DNA from: Phycisphaerales bacterium
GTDB taxonomy: Bacteria; Planctomycetota; Phycisphaerae; UBA1845; PWPN01
Direction of reading: 5' to 3'
Length of the DNA: 41,624 nt
NCBI GenBank assembly: GCA_012729595.1
Contig: JAAYCU010000250.1
Location: 1-41,624, forward strand
Shown: in pieces, positions 35,391 to 41,624 of the stretch
Numbering within the stretch: the first letter of the stretch is position 1
Layout of the letters: each line of letters begins with the position of its first letter
The notes under the pieces: model-generated
The model's database searches: none
Seen by the model: only the letters and a program-made list of their open reading frames with translations
What the model was told of the DNA's origin: nothing
Program-made: the position numbers and the translations under genes

Positions 35391-36203
35391 TTATCTCCTC
35401 AGATTCGTGACCACCTGCAACAACTCATCCGCGCTCTTGATCGATTGCGAATTAAGTTCGTAACCACGTTGGGTGAAGATAAGGTCCACCAGTTCGCGGA
35501 CCGGCTCGACATTACTGGCCTCGAGCATGCCCTTCTGAATCGCACCCAGCCCGTCCTCCAACGGAGTACCCTCCAGCGGTGGTCCCGAGGCGTCGGTATC
35601 CAGGTACAGATTCTTCCCGATACACAGCAGACCTTCGGGATTGACGAACCGGGCCAGTTCGATCTGTCCTATCTGAGTCAACTCGTTCGAGCCCTGCTGC
35701 CGAACCATCACCTGCCCATCGCGGCCGATCTGAACCATTGAGCTGGCCACGTCTTCCGGAATATTTACGGGTGGATCCAGCAGCGAGCCTTCGCTGTTGG
35801 CCAGGACCAGGTCGCCGTTGGCGTTGCGGATAAAATTGCCCGCCCTGGTAAAGGCCGTAACCTCCTGCCCGTTATAAAAAGATCGCACCTGAAAGAAGCC
35901 CTCGCCCTCGATGGCCAGATCGAGCGGCTTGTCCGTCGGATCGAAAGTCCCATTGCGGAAATCCAACTGCGTCCCGGATACCATCACTCCCAACCCCACC
36001 TGGATACCGTGCGGGTTGGGGTTATCGTTGGCGTCGCGGACACCCGGCTCGCGGCGGATCTGATACATGAGATCCTCGAAGTTGGTGCGTGAGCGTTTAA
36101 ACCCCACGGTGCTGATGTTGGCCAGATTGTTGGCCACCACATTCAGCTTGGTGTCCTGGGCTTTCATGCCCGTCGCAGCCGCATACATTGCTGTGATCGC
36201 CAT
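35391..36203 (-). CDS. flgG: flagellar distal rod protein
   Basis: The product is 270 residues (family 260-262). N-terminal MAITAMYAAATGMKAQDTKLNVVANNLANISTVGFKRSR (in part) is the rod/hook signature. The middle has LDLAIEGEGFFQV, and the C-terminus LEASNVEPVRELVDLIFTQRGYELNSQSI is diagnostic for FlgG. It should form the distal rod crossing the periplasm. It lies 22 bases after flgF. Confidence 0.96.
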   Translation of the reverse strand: MAITAMYAAATGMKAQDTKLNVVANNLANISTVGFKRSRTNFEDLMYQIRREPGVRDANDNPNPHGIQVGLGVMVSGTQLDFRNGTFDPTDKPLDLAIEGEGFFQVRSFYNGQEVTAFTRAGNFIRNANGDLVLANSEGSLLDPPVNIPEDVASSMVQIGRDGQVMVRQQGSNELTQIGQIELARFVNPEGLLCIGKNLYLDTDASGPPLEGTPLEDGLGAIQKGMLEASNVEPVRELVDLIFTQRGYELNSQSIKSADELLQVVTNLRR

Positions 36204-36225
36204 GTCTCACCCACTCACTAACCGC

Positions 36226-36987
36226 TTAACGAAGCCTCGGAATATCATTGACCGCCCGCGACAACGTCGCGTCCGCCAATCCAATCATGGTGGCATTGAG
36301 CTGATAGGCCCGAGACGATTCAATCATGGCCACCATCGCCTGCATGGGGTCCACGGTGGACTGTTCCACCATGCCTACCCGCAACTCGGCCTGGGACACG
36401 GTCGGCCTTTGGCCCACGGCCTGAAACAGATTGCCGCCCTGCTTGCGTAAGTTGTTCTTCTCTTGAATATCCACGATGCGGAGTTGGCCTACGACTTGAT
36501 CGCCAATCCGCATGGATCCATCGGTATGCAGCCTGGCCGAGCCGGCCTCCGGCCCGGTTACCGTGATCGGCCCGCCGGATACATCCAGAACCCGATGTCC
36601 GCCGGCCACCGTGACCAATTCGCCGTTGGCATTGAGCGTAAACCTACCGTCACGGGTGTAACGCTCGCCCTGCCCATCGTGTACCGCGAAATAACCATCT
36701 CCCACGAGGGCGGCATCGAGCGGACGACCGGTCTCATCCAGCGTTCCCTGCTCGGATGAGGTATATGTCGGGGCCACCAGTGAACCGCCGGTCAATCCGT
36801 CCAGCAGCCGATCACCGGTAGTAAGACCGGCCAATCCCTCATGGGCCTGAATCCTCCGCTCACGGACGACGGCCAGGTCGTGCTTAAAGCCGACCGTGCC
36901 GACATTGGCCAGATTGTTGGCCAACACGTCCTGGCGATACTGATTGGTCATCAGCCCCGCCGCAGATTGGTAGATCCCATAGATCAT
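36226..36987 (-). CDS. flgF: flagellar proximal rod protein, FlgF type
   Basis: The product is 253 residues, paralogous to FlgG: MIYGIYQSAAGLMTNQYRQDVLANNLANVGTVGFK (in part), LDAALVGDGYFAVHD, and C-terminal VEQSTVDPMQAMVAMIESSRAYQLN. FlgF is preferred over FlgG because a better FlgG follows and this copy has the shorter centre. Its ATG begins directly after the stop of the upstream small gene, so translation is coupled. Confidence 0.85.
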   Translation of the reverse strand: MIYGIYQSAAGLMTNQYRQDVLANNLANVGTVGFKHDLAVVRERRIQAHEGLAGLTTGDRLLDGLTGGSLVAPTYTSSEQGTLDETGRPLDAALVGDGYFAVHDGQGERYTRDGRFTLNANGELVTVAGGHRVLDVSGGPITVTGPEAGSARLHTDGSMRIGDQVVGQLRIVDIQEKNNLRKQGGNLFQAVGQRPTVSQAELRVGMVEQSTVDPMQAMVAMIESSRAYQLNATMIGLADATLSRAVNDIPRLR

Positions 36988-37239
36988 TCAGTTCTCACTC
37001 CGAACGCCCCGTACCACACCGGCACATTTTCCGTCGCTCGACTCCAAGTCTTCCGACCCGGAAGTCTTCAACCCGACGGGATGTTGATCCAAGTCCGTCT
37101 CCATCGACCGATGCCCCGTCAGGCCCAGGCCATCGTGCAGTTCATGCAACCGGGCGGCCAGCTCGGCAGACTGCCGGACCCGCCGCCCGATCGTGGTCCA
37201 ATCCATGACCTTACATTGATCATCCATGATCCTATGCAT
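36988..37239 (-). CDS. small unknown protein, first gene of the flagellar operon
   Basis: The product is 83 residues from ATG 37239, which has AGGAG 6 bases upstream; the frame is open to 37365 but that part has no ribosome binding site. The N-terminal half is helical (TIGRRVRQSAELAARLHELHD), the C-terminal half polar and probably disordered. There is no signal peptide or membrane helix. The stop touches the flgF start. Position suggests a flagellar role, for example an export or regulatory partner, but no family is recognised. Confidence 0.6.
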   Translation of the reverse strand: MHRIMDDQCKVMDWTTIGRRVRQSAELAARLHELHDGLGLTGHRSMETDLDQHPVGLKTSGSEDLESSDGKCAGVVRGVRSEN

Positions 37240-37376
37240 GCCTGACTCCTGCTCTTCCTCAACATCGCTCTCGACCACAGGTCGGAACCATGTCTTCAAC
37301 TCCCTATGCCGAGGGACAACACTTACACAACCCGCACGCGGCAGGTGGCGCATTGCCCAAGACACGAGCGTTGTTA

Positions 37377-37392
37377 TTCAACCACCGTGCCA
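37377..37392 (-). promoter_or_regulatory. sigma54-like promoter of the flagellar operon
   Basis: On the minus strand TGGCACG (37392-37386), four bases, then TTGAA (37381-37377) match the sigma54 -24/-12 consensus TGGCACG-N4-TTGCA except for A in place of C in the -12 GC doublet. It lies about 140 bases upstream of the first gene of the operon and no better promoter is seen between murD and that gene. The mismatch at a key base lowers confidence. Confidence 0.5.
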
Positions 37393-37657
37393 AACCGCCG
37401 CGGCACGGAAATTGCTTGCGGACACCATGTTCCCGATATTGCTATAAATGATTGAAAGGCAAGGCTTTATGCGATTTGTGAATTTAGAGAATCCTTCATG
37501 GTGCTTCCCAACCCGACCCCATGCTCCAAGCGCAACTTCTGCGGGCACTCGGCAACTTGTGCCGACCGTCATCTCCGACGGCTTTCAGCTTTTTAATGAC
37601 TCTTATAACCTCTATCCCTCTGCCCCCCGGCCCCAGCACCTCTTCGGAGGGTGGCAT

Positions 37658-37697
37658 GGGCAGGCCCGAGTCCGGTACTCCGGAATCGGGTCTGCCC
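37658..37697. repeat. long inverted repeat downstream of murD
   Basis: The arms 37658-37675 and 37680-37697 pair over 18 positions with one G-T pair and one mismatch, loop TACT. It begins 11 bases after the murD stop on the minus strand. No T-run follows directly, so it may be a weak terminator, an mRNA-stabilising hairpin or a REP-like element. The remainder of 37393-37657 holds no convincing gene. Confidence 0.55.
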
Positions 37698-37707
37698 GTG
37701 CGGTGCC

Positions 37708-39060
37708 TTACTCCGCCAGCCCCAAGACCGCTTCGCGAAACGCGTCCCCCCGCTGCTCGTAGTTGATGAACATGTCGTAGCTCGTACACGCCGGCGAGAG
37801 TACGACCACGTCGCCGGGCCGGGCGAATTCGGCCGCCTTATGTACGGCCGCCGCGAAATCACCGGCCACCAGCGCGGCCCGGCCGGCACGCTCACCCGCA
37901 TCAAGATAACCGCACACCAGATCGTACAGCGCCGGCCCGGTCGCTCCATAACACACCGTAGCCTTGGCCCGCTCGGCCAGCAGACGGGCGAGGGTATCGA
38001 ACGGCATGCCTTTATCTCCCCCACCGACCATGACCACCGGCGGTTTCTCGAAGGCCTCGACCGCGATCTGGGTCGACTCGGGCGTGGTAGACTTGGAATC
38101 GTTGTAATATCGCACCCCGGCCCGCTCCGCGACGAACTCCAGACGATGAGGCAATCCAACAAAGCCGGCCAACCCTTGAGCGATACACGCGTCATCCACG
38201 CCAAGCTCACGGGCAACGGCCACGGCGGCGGCAGCATTGTTTTGATTATGCCGACCTGGAACCTGAATATATTGCCGAAAATACGGGTCAAATTCGTATC
38301 GTGCCAAGCGCGAGGCCGCCCCGACACGGACAACACGCTCGGCCAGTTCCTCATCGCAACCATGAACGAAAACCACATCCTCCGGCCGTTGAAAACGCAC
38401 GATGTTCATCTTCGCGTCCGCATACGCCTCGAAGGTACCGTGCCGATCGAGATGATTGGGCTTGATGTTGGTTATGACGGCGCGCGACGGGCTCCATTTC
38501 AGGCGGGCCAGATCGTCCAGTTGAAAGCTCGACAGTTCGAGCACGACGATATCGTCGGCCGCCAAGTTCTCCAACTCATCCAGCAGCGAACAGCCGATAT
38601 TCCCCCCCACCCAGATACGACGCAATGTGCCGGCCAACTCCGCCGCCGCCAGAATCGCTCCCAGCATGGCGGTTGTGGTGCTTTTTCCGGCCGACCCGGT
38701 AATCCCCACGATCCGCCGCGCCGGGCAGTGCTGAATAAACAGGTTCATCTCGCTGGACAAGGGAATATCGCGAGCAATCGCCTGTTGAACAAAATCCGAC
38801 TTGTCCTTGGGCACCGCCGGGCTGACCACCAGCAGGTCGCAGCCTTCCAGGTCGGCCGTATCATGCCCGCCCAGATGAAACGTCACCGGCAACCCGGCCA
38901 GTTGGGCCACGCTGTCGGCCAGCTTGTCGGCCGGGGCCATATCCGTGACCGTTACTCTCGCTCCCCGCCCTACCAGCCAGCGGGTTACCGCGATCCCCCC
39001 GCCGAACCGCCCGAGCCCCATGACCACCACGTTTGCATCCTTTATATCCAAGTTAATCAT
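37708..39060 (-). CDS. murD: UDP-N-acetylmuramoyl-L-alanine--D-glutamate ligase
   Basis: MurD (450 residues) adds D-Glu to UDP-MurNAc-L-Ala in peptidoglycan synthesis. The N-terminal Rossmann-like domain opens with VVVMGLGRFGGG. The ATP-binding loop GSAGKSTTT is at 122-130 (family usually GTNGKST). The C-terminal domain has HRLEFVAERAGVRYYNDSKSTTPEST (in part) and LSPACTSYDMFINYEQRGDAF, typical of MurD. Together with flgI and flgH this indicates a diderm with peptidoglycan. No other mur genes are in the window. The ribosome binding site is weak. The 5' end touches the divergent small gene at 39059. Confidence 0.95.
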   Translation of the reverse strand: MINLDIKDANVVVMGLGRFGGGIAVTRWLVGRGARVTVTDMAPADKLADSVAQLAGLPVTFHLGGHDTADLEGCDLLVVSPAVPKDKSDFVQQAIARDIPLSSEMNLFIQHCPARRIVGITGSAGKSTTTAMLGAILAAAELAGTLRRIWVGGNIGCSLLDELENLAADDIVVLELSSFQLDDLARLKWSPSRAVITNIKPNHLDRHGTFEAYADAKMNIVRFQRPEDVVFVHGCDEELAERVVRVGAASRLARYEFDPYFRQYIQVPGRHNQNNAAAAVAVARELGVDDACIAQGLAGFVGLPHRLEFVAERAGVRYYNDSKSTTPESTQIAVEAFEKPPVVMVGGGDKGMPFDTLARLLAERAKATVCYGATGPALYDLVCGYLDAGERAGRAALVAGDFAAAVHKAAEFARPGDVVVLSPACTSYDMFINYEQRGDAFREAVLGLAE

Positions 39061-39253
39061 GCTCGCGATTGTATCCGCAAAACAAATCCATCCGCCAGTG
39101 GGACATCGGAATGATCTTGGATATCATAAGGATTATGAGCCGGATCGCTGGGTAATCGAAACTCGACATAATGGAAGATCGTGGGAAATTATCGTCGAGC
39201 CGATCGCTCAGGAAAAGATACTCGTTGTGGTGACCGCTTATCCGGCAGAATAG
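39059..39253 (+). CDS. small DUF4258-like protein, start uncertain
   Basis: The frame gives at most 64 residues from ATG 39059, or 51 from GTG 39098; neither has a ribosome binding site, and ATG 39059 overlaps the murD start codon on the other strand. The C-terminal part (DRWVIETRHNGRSWEIIVEPI...ILVVVTAYPAE) resembles small proteins of the DUF4258 kind that often stand directly before DUF2283 genes. The N-terminus may be shortened. It ends 15 bases before the DUF2283 start, so the two are one unit. A toxin-antitoxin role has been suggested for such pairs but nothing in the sequence proves it. Confidence 0.55.
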   Translation: MLAIVSAKQIHPPVGHRNDLGYHKDYEPDRWVIETRHNGRSWEIIVEPIAQEKILVVVTAYPAE

Positions 39254-39268
39254 CCATGAGGTGTGACG

Positions 39269-39538
39269 ATGAGGCATCGATATCTTGAGGTAACCTTTCG
39301 CAATGGCAAGCTTATTGCCGCCTACCTCTATTTACCAAGAAGGCCGGGCGATGTCAGCGCCCATACCGAACGGCAGACCGACGGCTTGTTAGTCGATTAC
39401 ACCACGGACGGCCGGGCCATTGGTATCGAAATTACCGCCCCGAGCAGAGTTTCCTTGGAGGCCATCAATAGCGCCTTGAACGTCGTACATCAGGAACCCG
39501 CCACCCCGGAAGAATTAGCCCCGCTCGCTGCCGCATGA
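39269..39538 (+). CDS. DUF2283 family protein
   Basis: The product is 89 residues from ATG 39269 (GAGG 7 bases upstream; a GTG at 39263 is also in frame). LEVTFRNGKLIAAYLYLPRR, then ERQTDGLLVDYTTDGRAIGIEITAPSRVS, is the DUF2283 pattern: a beta-rich fold with the D-G-x-(x)-IGIEI motif. The C-terminus (TPEELAPLAAA) is as in relatives. Partner of the preceding small gene. Function unknown. Confidence 0.85.
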   Translation: MRHRYLEVTFRNGKLIAAYLYLPRRPGDVSAHTERQTDGLLVDYTTDGRAIGIEITAPSRVSLEAINSALNVVHQEPATPEELAPLAAA

Positions 39539-39690
39539 CGGCAGCCCGACAAACCAACCCAGCGCACGTCCCGGCACAACGTGATCCTAAACCTTTTCAA
39601 CCGGTGGATTGACGCGTGGTCGTATCTCAATCAAGATAGTCCATGTACGGGATGCGGGTATGGTCGTTCTTGTTGTCATTCGAGTCCACG

Positions 39691-39990
39691 ATGTTCAAGA
39701 ATGTTCTGGTATTGTCGGCCTCGGCGGGCGCCGGGCACCTGCGGGCGGCCCAGGCGATCGAGCGGGCCTTCACCGAGCTGGGCGCGACCCGCGAGTTCCG
39801 TCATATCGACGCTCTGGAATACACCAACAAGCTCTTCCGCAACCTCTACTCCAAAAGCCGCGCTCGGCGTGCTCAGCGCCGAATAACAACCACGCGTCAA
39901 GATATCACCCCCCAAAAACGCTTGACAGGCCCTCTTGCCGATAGTAACGTTATTCCAGAGGCCGATGCTGTCCGTAAATGGAGATTTGTG
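39691..39990 (+). pseudogene. 5' fragment of an MGDG-synthase/MurG-like glycosyltransferase gene
   Basis: Residues 1 to about 55 (MFKNVLVLSASAGAGHLRAA and the following HIDALEYTNKLFRNLYSK) match the N-terminal MGDG_synth domain of diacylglycerol glucosyl/galactosyltransferases, with the glycine-rich SAGAGH loop. After about 39855 the similarity stops and the frame runs on as arginine-rich nonsense to 39990. Family members are about 370-400 residues, so some 85 percent is missing. No ribosome binding site is obvious. The break coincides with the change to the cassette-like, more AT-rich DNA, so the gene was probably cut by recombination. Confidence 0.75.
39881..39955 (+). other. possible degenerate attC-like site
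   Basis: GAATAAC (39881-39887) and GTTATTC (39949-39955) are perfect 7-base complements. Inside, CGTCAAG (39895-39901) and CTTGCCG (39934-39940) pair with one mismatch, separated from the outer arms by 7 and 8 bases. This is the order of R''-L''-L'-R' boxes of integron attC sites, although the spacers are longer than the usual 5-6. In one frame a TAA (39884-39886) lies in the left arm, as a cassette gene end would. TTGACA (39922) within it with TAACGT 17 bases on could be the promoter of the next gene. Confidence 0.3.
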
Positions 39991-40039
39991 TAGAATAAGA
40001 AGTTATGCCCCTTCAGCCGCATCGCCCTCGGAGCGAACG

Positions 40040-40714
40040 ATGTCAAGCGCGCTCGCTGAACTTCTCGATCACCTCCGTTCAGCTGACTTGAACATGGCGG
40101 CCTTCGAGTTCGTCACAGAACTCAGGGACGGTGTTTACCCGAAGGAAATGCAACAGGCACTCCAACTGTTCACTACACTCCCTTGCGCAGAAACGGGTGT
40201 CATCCTCATTGCCGAATGCCCCGAAGCCGCCCAGATCATTGCCCTGTCGAATAGAGGGTTTGCCCAAAGTCTCCCCAAAGATCTGCGCGGACCGAAGTTC
40301 GACAAGCTGGACAAATGGATGGCGTCGTTTGATCAAAATCAAAAGGCGTGCAAAGCGATCCACGAATTCTTGCTGAATGGTGCCACCAACGGGACGATCT
40401 CAATTGGCTTCCATCGTATGCGCAATCAAAAAATACTTTTCGATCGATTATCCATGATTGGCATCCGCAAACGCTTCTTAAAAAACGGTCGCCAATTCCT
40501 GCGCGATAAGATTACTTGCGATGCATCGGCGTTTCGTTCCGTTGTCGATCTGATCTGCATTCACGGGGCTGACGGTCGTCGAGAACGCTTTTGGAACGCC
40601 CTCGGTGCCGAAGTTGGTCCGCAATTGCACGTACAATCCGAGGTTCAATACGATTTATCGATTAACGCGAACGGGTTCGCTCAATTGGTCGATCAGGTTA
40701 CCAACGGGGTATAA
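40040..40714 (+). CDS. unrecognised protein, possible cassette gene
   Basis: The product is 224 residues from ATG 40040, with GGAG 6 bases upstream; earlier in-frame starts (TTG 39935, ATG 39965) lack one. It is soluble, with helical segments (ALAELLDHLRSADLNMAAFEFV in part, FDKLDKWMASFDQNQKACKAI in part) and no signal peptide, membrane helix or known catalytic motif. The C-terminus (QYDLSINANGFAQLVDQVTNGV, in part) is unremarkable. Base use is more AT-rich than in the flagellar or nqr genes. The stop TAA (40712-40714) lies inside the left arm of an attC-like element, and GTTATGC occurs both 38 bases before the start (40002-40008) and just after that element, which fits a mobile gene cassette. 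Confidence 0.7.
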   Translation: MSSALAELLDHLRSADLNMAAFEFVTELRDGVYPKEMQQALQLFTTLPCAETGVILIAECPEAAQIIALSNRGFAQSLPKDLRGPKFDKLDKWMASFDQNQKACKAIHEFLLNGATNGTISIGFHRMRNQKILFDRLSMIGIRKRFLKNGRQFLRDKITCDASAFRSVVDLICIHGADGRRERFWNALGAEVGPQLHVQSEVQYDLSINANGFAQLVDQVTNGV

Positions 40715-40798
40715 CAATTGCTGGACCAGAGTTGCCGATCTGGTCGGAATTGGACGGTGCGCTAACTGGCGGCGACCTGGTTAGCTTGGTCGTTATGC
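40709..40798 (+). other. attC-like recombination site
   Basis: The outer box GTATAAC (40709-40715) pairs with GTTATGC (40792-40798) over 7 bases with one wobble. Next come unpaired spacers of 4-6 bases. Then GCTGGACCAG (40720-40729) pairs with CTGGTTAGC (40777-40785) except for one extra G on the left arm, like the extrahelical base of L''. The interior of about 47 bases is partly self-pairing (GCC/GGC). Total length 90. The preceding gene's stop codon is within the left box and the next gene starts 15 bases after the right box. These are the hallmarks of integron attC sites. The right box departs from GTTRRRY by one base. Confidence 0.6.
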
Positions 40799-40813
40799 GT
40801 CTGGAGGTTTCCG

Positions 40814-41624
40814 ATGAATCTATTCAAAAAGCTCTTCGGTAATTCGCAAAAGAAGGTCGAGCATGACAGGCTCGTGCCGTTACTGAACGGAATCGTGCGG
40901 CCCCTGCAGCACACTGCCGTTGAACAGATCAATTTGGCACTCCGGCACATCCCCGAAAGAGACGGCCAAGGACGCTTTATGCTATTGCTCAGGCACGTCT
41001 GCTTGGCCTCTGTTATCGACAGGCTGAACGGTATCAAGTGCCCACCAATGGGCATATCCAATGCATTCAAGGCATTCGCTATTTCTCAGTGGGATCGGCC
41101 GCCAGGCATGAACGTCGATTCCGTACACAAGATATTTGAAAGGAGAACCTCCATGGTTTCGGATGATGTGAAAACTGCCCCAAAACGGAACCTGATGTTC
41201 GAGCTTAGTACACCGGCAACCATTGCGCTATTCGTTGTGGTCGGTGTCTCCGGAATTATGCTGCTCCTGAAGGTCGGAGCCGGGATTGTCAAAGAAGCCC
41301 ACGAGTGGCTTGGATTAGCCTTTGTGCTTGTTGCATTCCTTCATGTGCTCCGTCATTGGCAGGCAATGACACGCCATTTTCGAACTCGTCTGTTCTGGGC
41401 TAGTTCTCTGATCGTGGCAATCATAACGATCGCTTTCATGGAACCGTCTGCTGGAACCGGACATGGCAATCCGATGTTCGCCGTTGTCGGAGCGGTAACC
41501 ACAGCCCCCATCGAGCAGGCTGCTCCGGTGCTGGGCAGCACGCCGCAAGAGTTAATCGCCCAACTTGAAGGAGCAGGCATAAAGGTGGAGAGCCCAAGGC
41601 AAAGCCTTCAAGAAATAGCCAACC
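40814..41624 (+). CDS. unknown N-terminal part in frame with a DUF4405-like membrane protein (runs off the window)
   Basis: One open frame runs from ATG 40814 (GGAGG 6 bases upstream) to the window end, at least 270 residues. Residues 1-113 (MNLFKKLFGNSQKKVEHDRL onward) are soluble, helical and unrecognised. From M114 (ATG 41153) it reads as a small membrane protein: helix PATIALFVVVGVSGIMLLLKV, then a histidine-bearing helix HEWLGLAFVLVAFLHVLRHW, then ASSLIVAIITIAFM, which looks like the DUF4405 haem-binding two-helix type, with an exported tail ending in a PQELIAQLEGAGI motif. A strong AAGGAG at 41140-41145 precedes ATG 41153, so the DUF4405 gene may be independent and the upstream part a truncated gene joined in frame. 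Confidence 0.6.
   Translation, partial: MNLFKKLFGNSQKKVEHDRLVPLLNGIVRPLQHTAVEQINLALRHIPERDGQGRFMLLLRHVCLASVIDRLNGIKCPPMGISNAFKAFAISQWDRPPGMNVDSVHKIFERRTSMVSDDVKTAPKRNLMFELSTPATIALFVVVGVSGIMLLLKVGAGIVKEAHEWLGLAFVLVAFLHVLRHWQAMTRHFRTRLFWASSLIVAIITIAFMEPSAGTGHGNPMFAVVGAVTTAPIEQAAPVLGSTPQELIAQLEGAGIKVESPRQSLQEIAN
41140..41155 (+). promoter_or_regulatory. internal ribosome binding site and start of the DUF4405-like gene
   Basis: AAGGAG at 41140-41145, seven bases, then ATG at 41153. This is stronger than most ribosome binding sites in the window and lies in the middle of the longer open frame at 40814. It favours a separate start for the membrane protein. Confidence 0.5.

Noticed and set aside
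37651-39114. A 487-codon open frame opposite murD
   Set aside because: It is the antisense shadow of murD and would run through the long inverted repeat.
39581-39886. 101-codon plus-strand frame over the truncated glycosyltransferase
   Set aside because: Most of it is a shadow of the recognisable SAGAGH frame; only its last ten or so codons might be the tail of a lost cassette gene.
1-41624. CRISPR arrays, rRNA genes, insertion sequences, prophage genes
   Set aside because: No regularly spaced direct repeats, no rRNA-like sequence and no transposase or phage structural protein was seen.

Overview
The window looks like a piece of chromosome from an uncultured planctomycete, probably of the Phycisphaerae type. 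The clearest hints are a membrane protein headed by a CPNCEYDLTGL...CPEC zinc ribbon (typical of planctomycetes), a long flagellar cluster with several flagellins that carry internal flagellin-IN modules, and moderately high GC. The assignment is an inference from gene style; no 16S gene is present.

Layout. 1-1402: three small unrecognised proteins, two of them with N-terminal membrane segments. 1425-4036: a secreted parallel beta-helix protein followed by an Ogt-type DNA methyltransferase. 4068-7849 (minus): a coiled-coil lipoprotein, aat (N-end rule aminoacyl transferase) and gatB. 8538-12217: yidD, a zinc-ribbon membrane protein with an apparent frameshift, a membrane-anchored staphylococcal-type nuclease, a SerA-like dehydrogenase and cysC. 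12590-12662: tRNA-Glu(UUC) behind a near-consensus sigma70 promoter. 12872-20086 (minus): a complete Na+-pumping NADH:quinone reductase operon, nqrABCDEF, followed by apbE (which attaches FMN to NqrB and NqrC) and an NqrM-like maturation protein.

20383-37392 (minus): one flagellar locus. From its head it reads: a sigma54-like promoter, an 83-residue unknown protein, flgF, flgG, flgA, flgH, flgI, a FlgJ-type rod-binding protein, a FlgN-like chaperone, flgK, flgL, fliW, csrA and three flagellin paralogues. It supplies rod, P and L rings, hook-filament junction and filament, together with the FliW-CsrA switch that in other bacteria matches flagellin translation to export. The flagellins are separated by hairpins, two of them with T-runs typical of intrinsic terminators.

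37708-39538: murD and, divergent from it, a pair of tiny genes (a DUF4258-like protein of uncertain start and a DUF2283 protein). 39691-41624 is different: a glycosyltransferase gene is cut off after about 55 codons, base composition becomes more AT-rich, and unrecognised genes follow. The stop codon of the first (40040-40714) lies inside an element of about 90 bases whose ends and inner boxes pair like an integron attC site, and the next gene starts 15 bases beyond it. I read this tail as a possible integrase-less gene-cassette array (CALIN) fused to a broken chromosomal gene. This is the most interesting part of the window; it rests on manual pairing and needs a covariance-model search.
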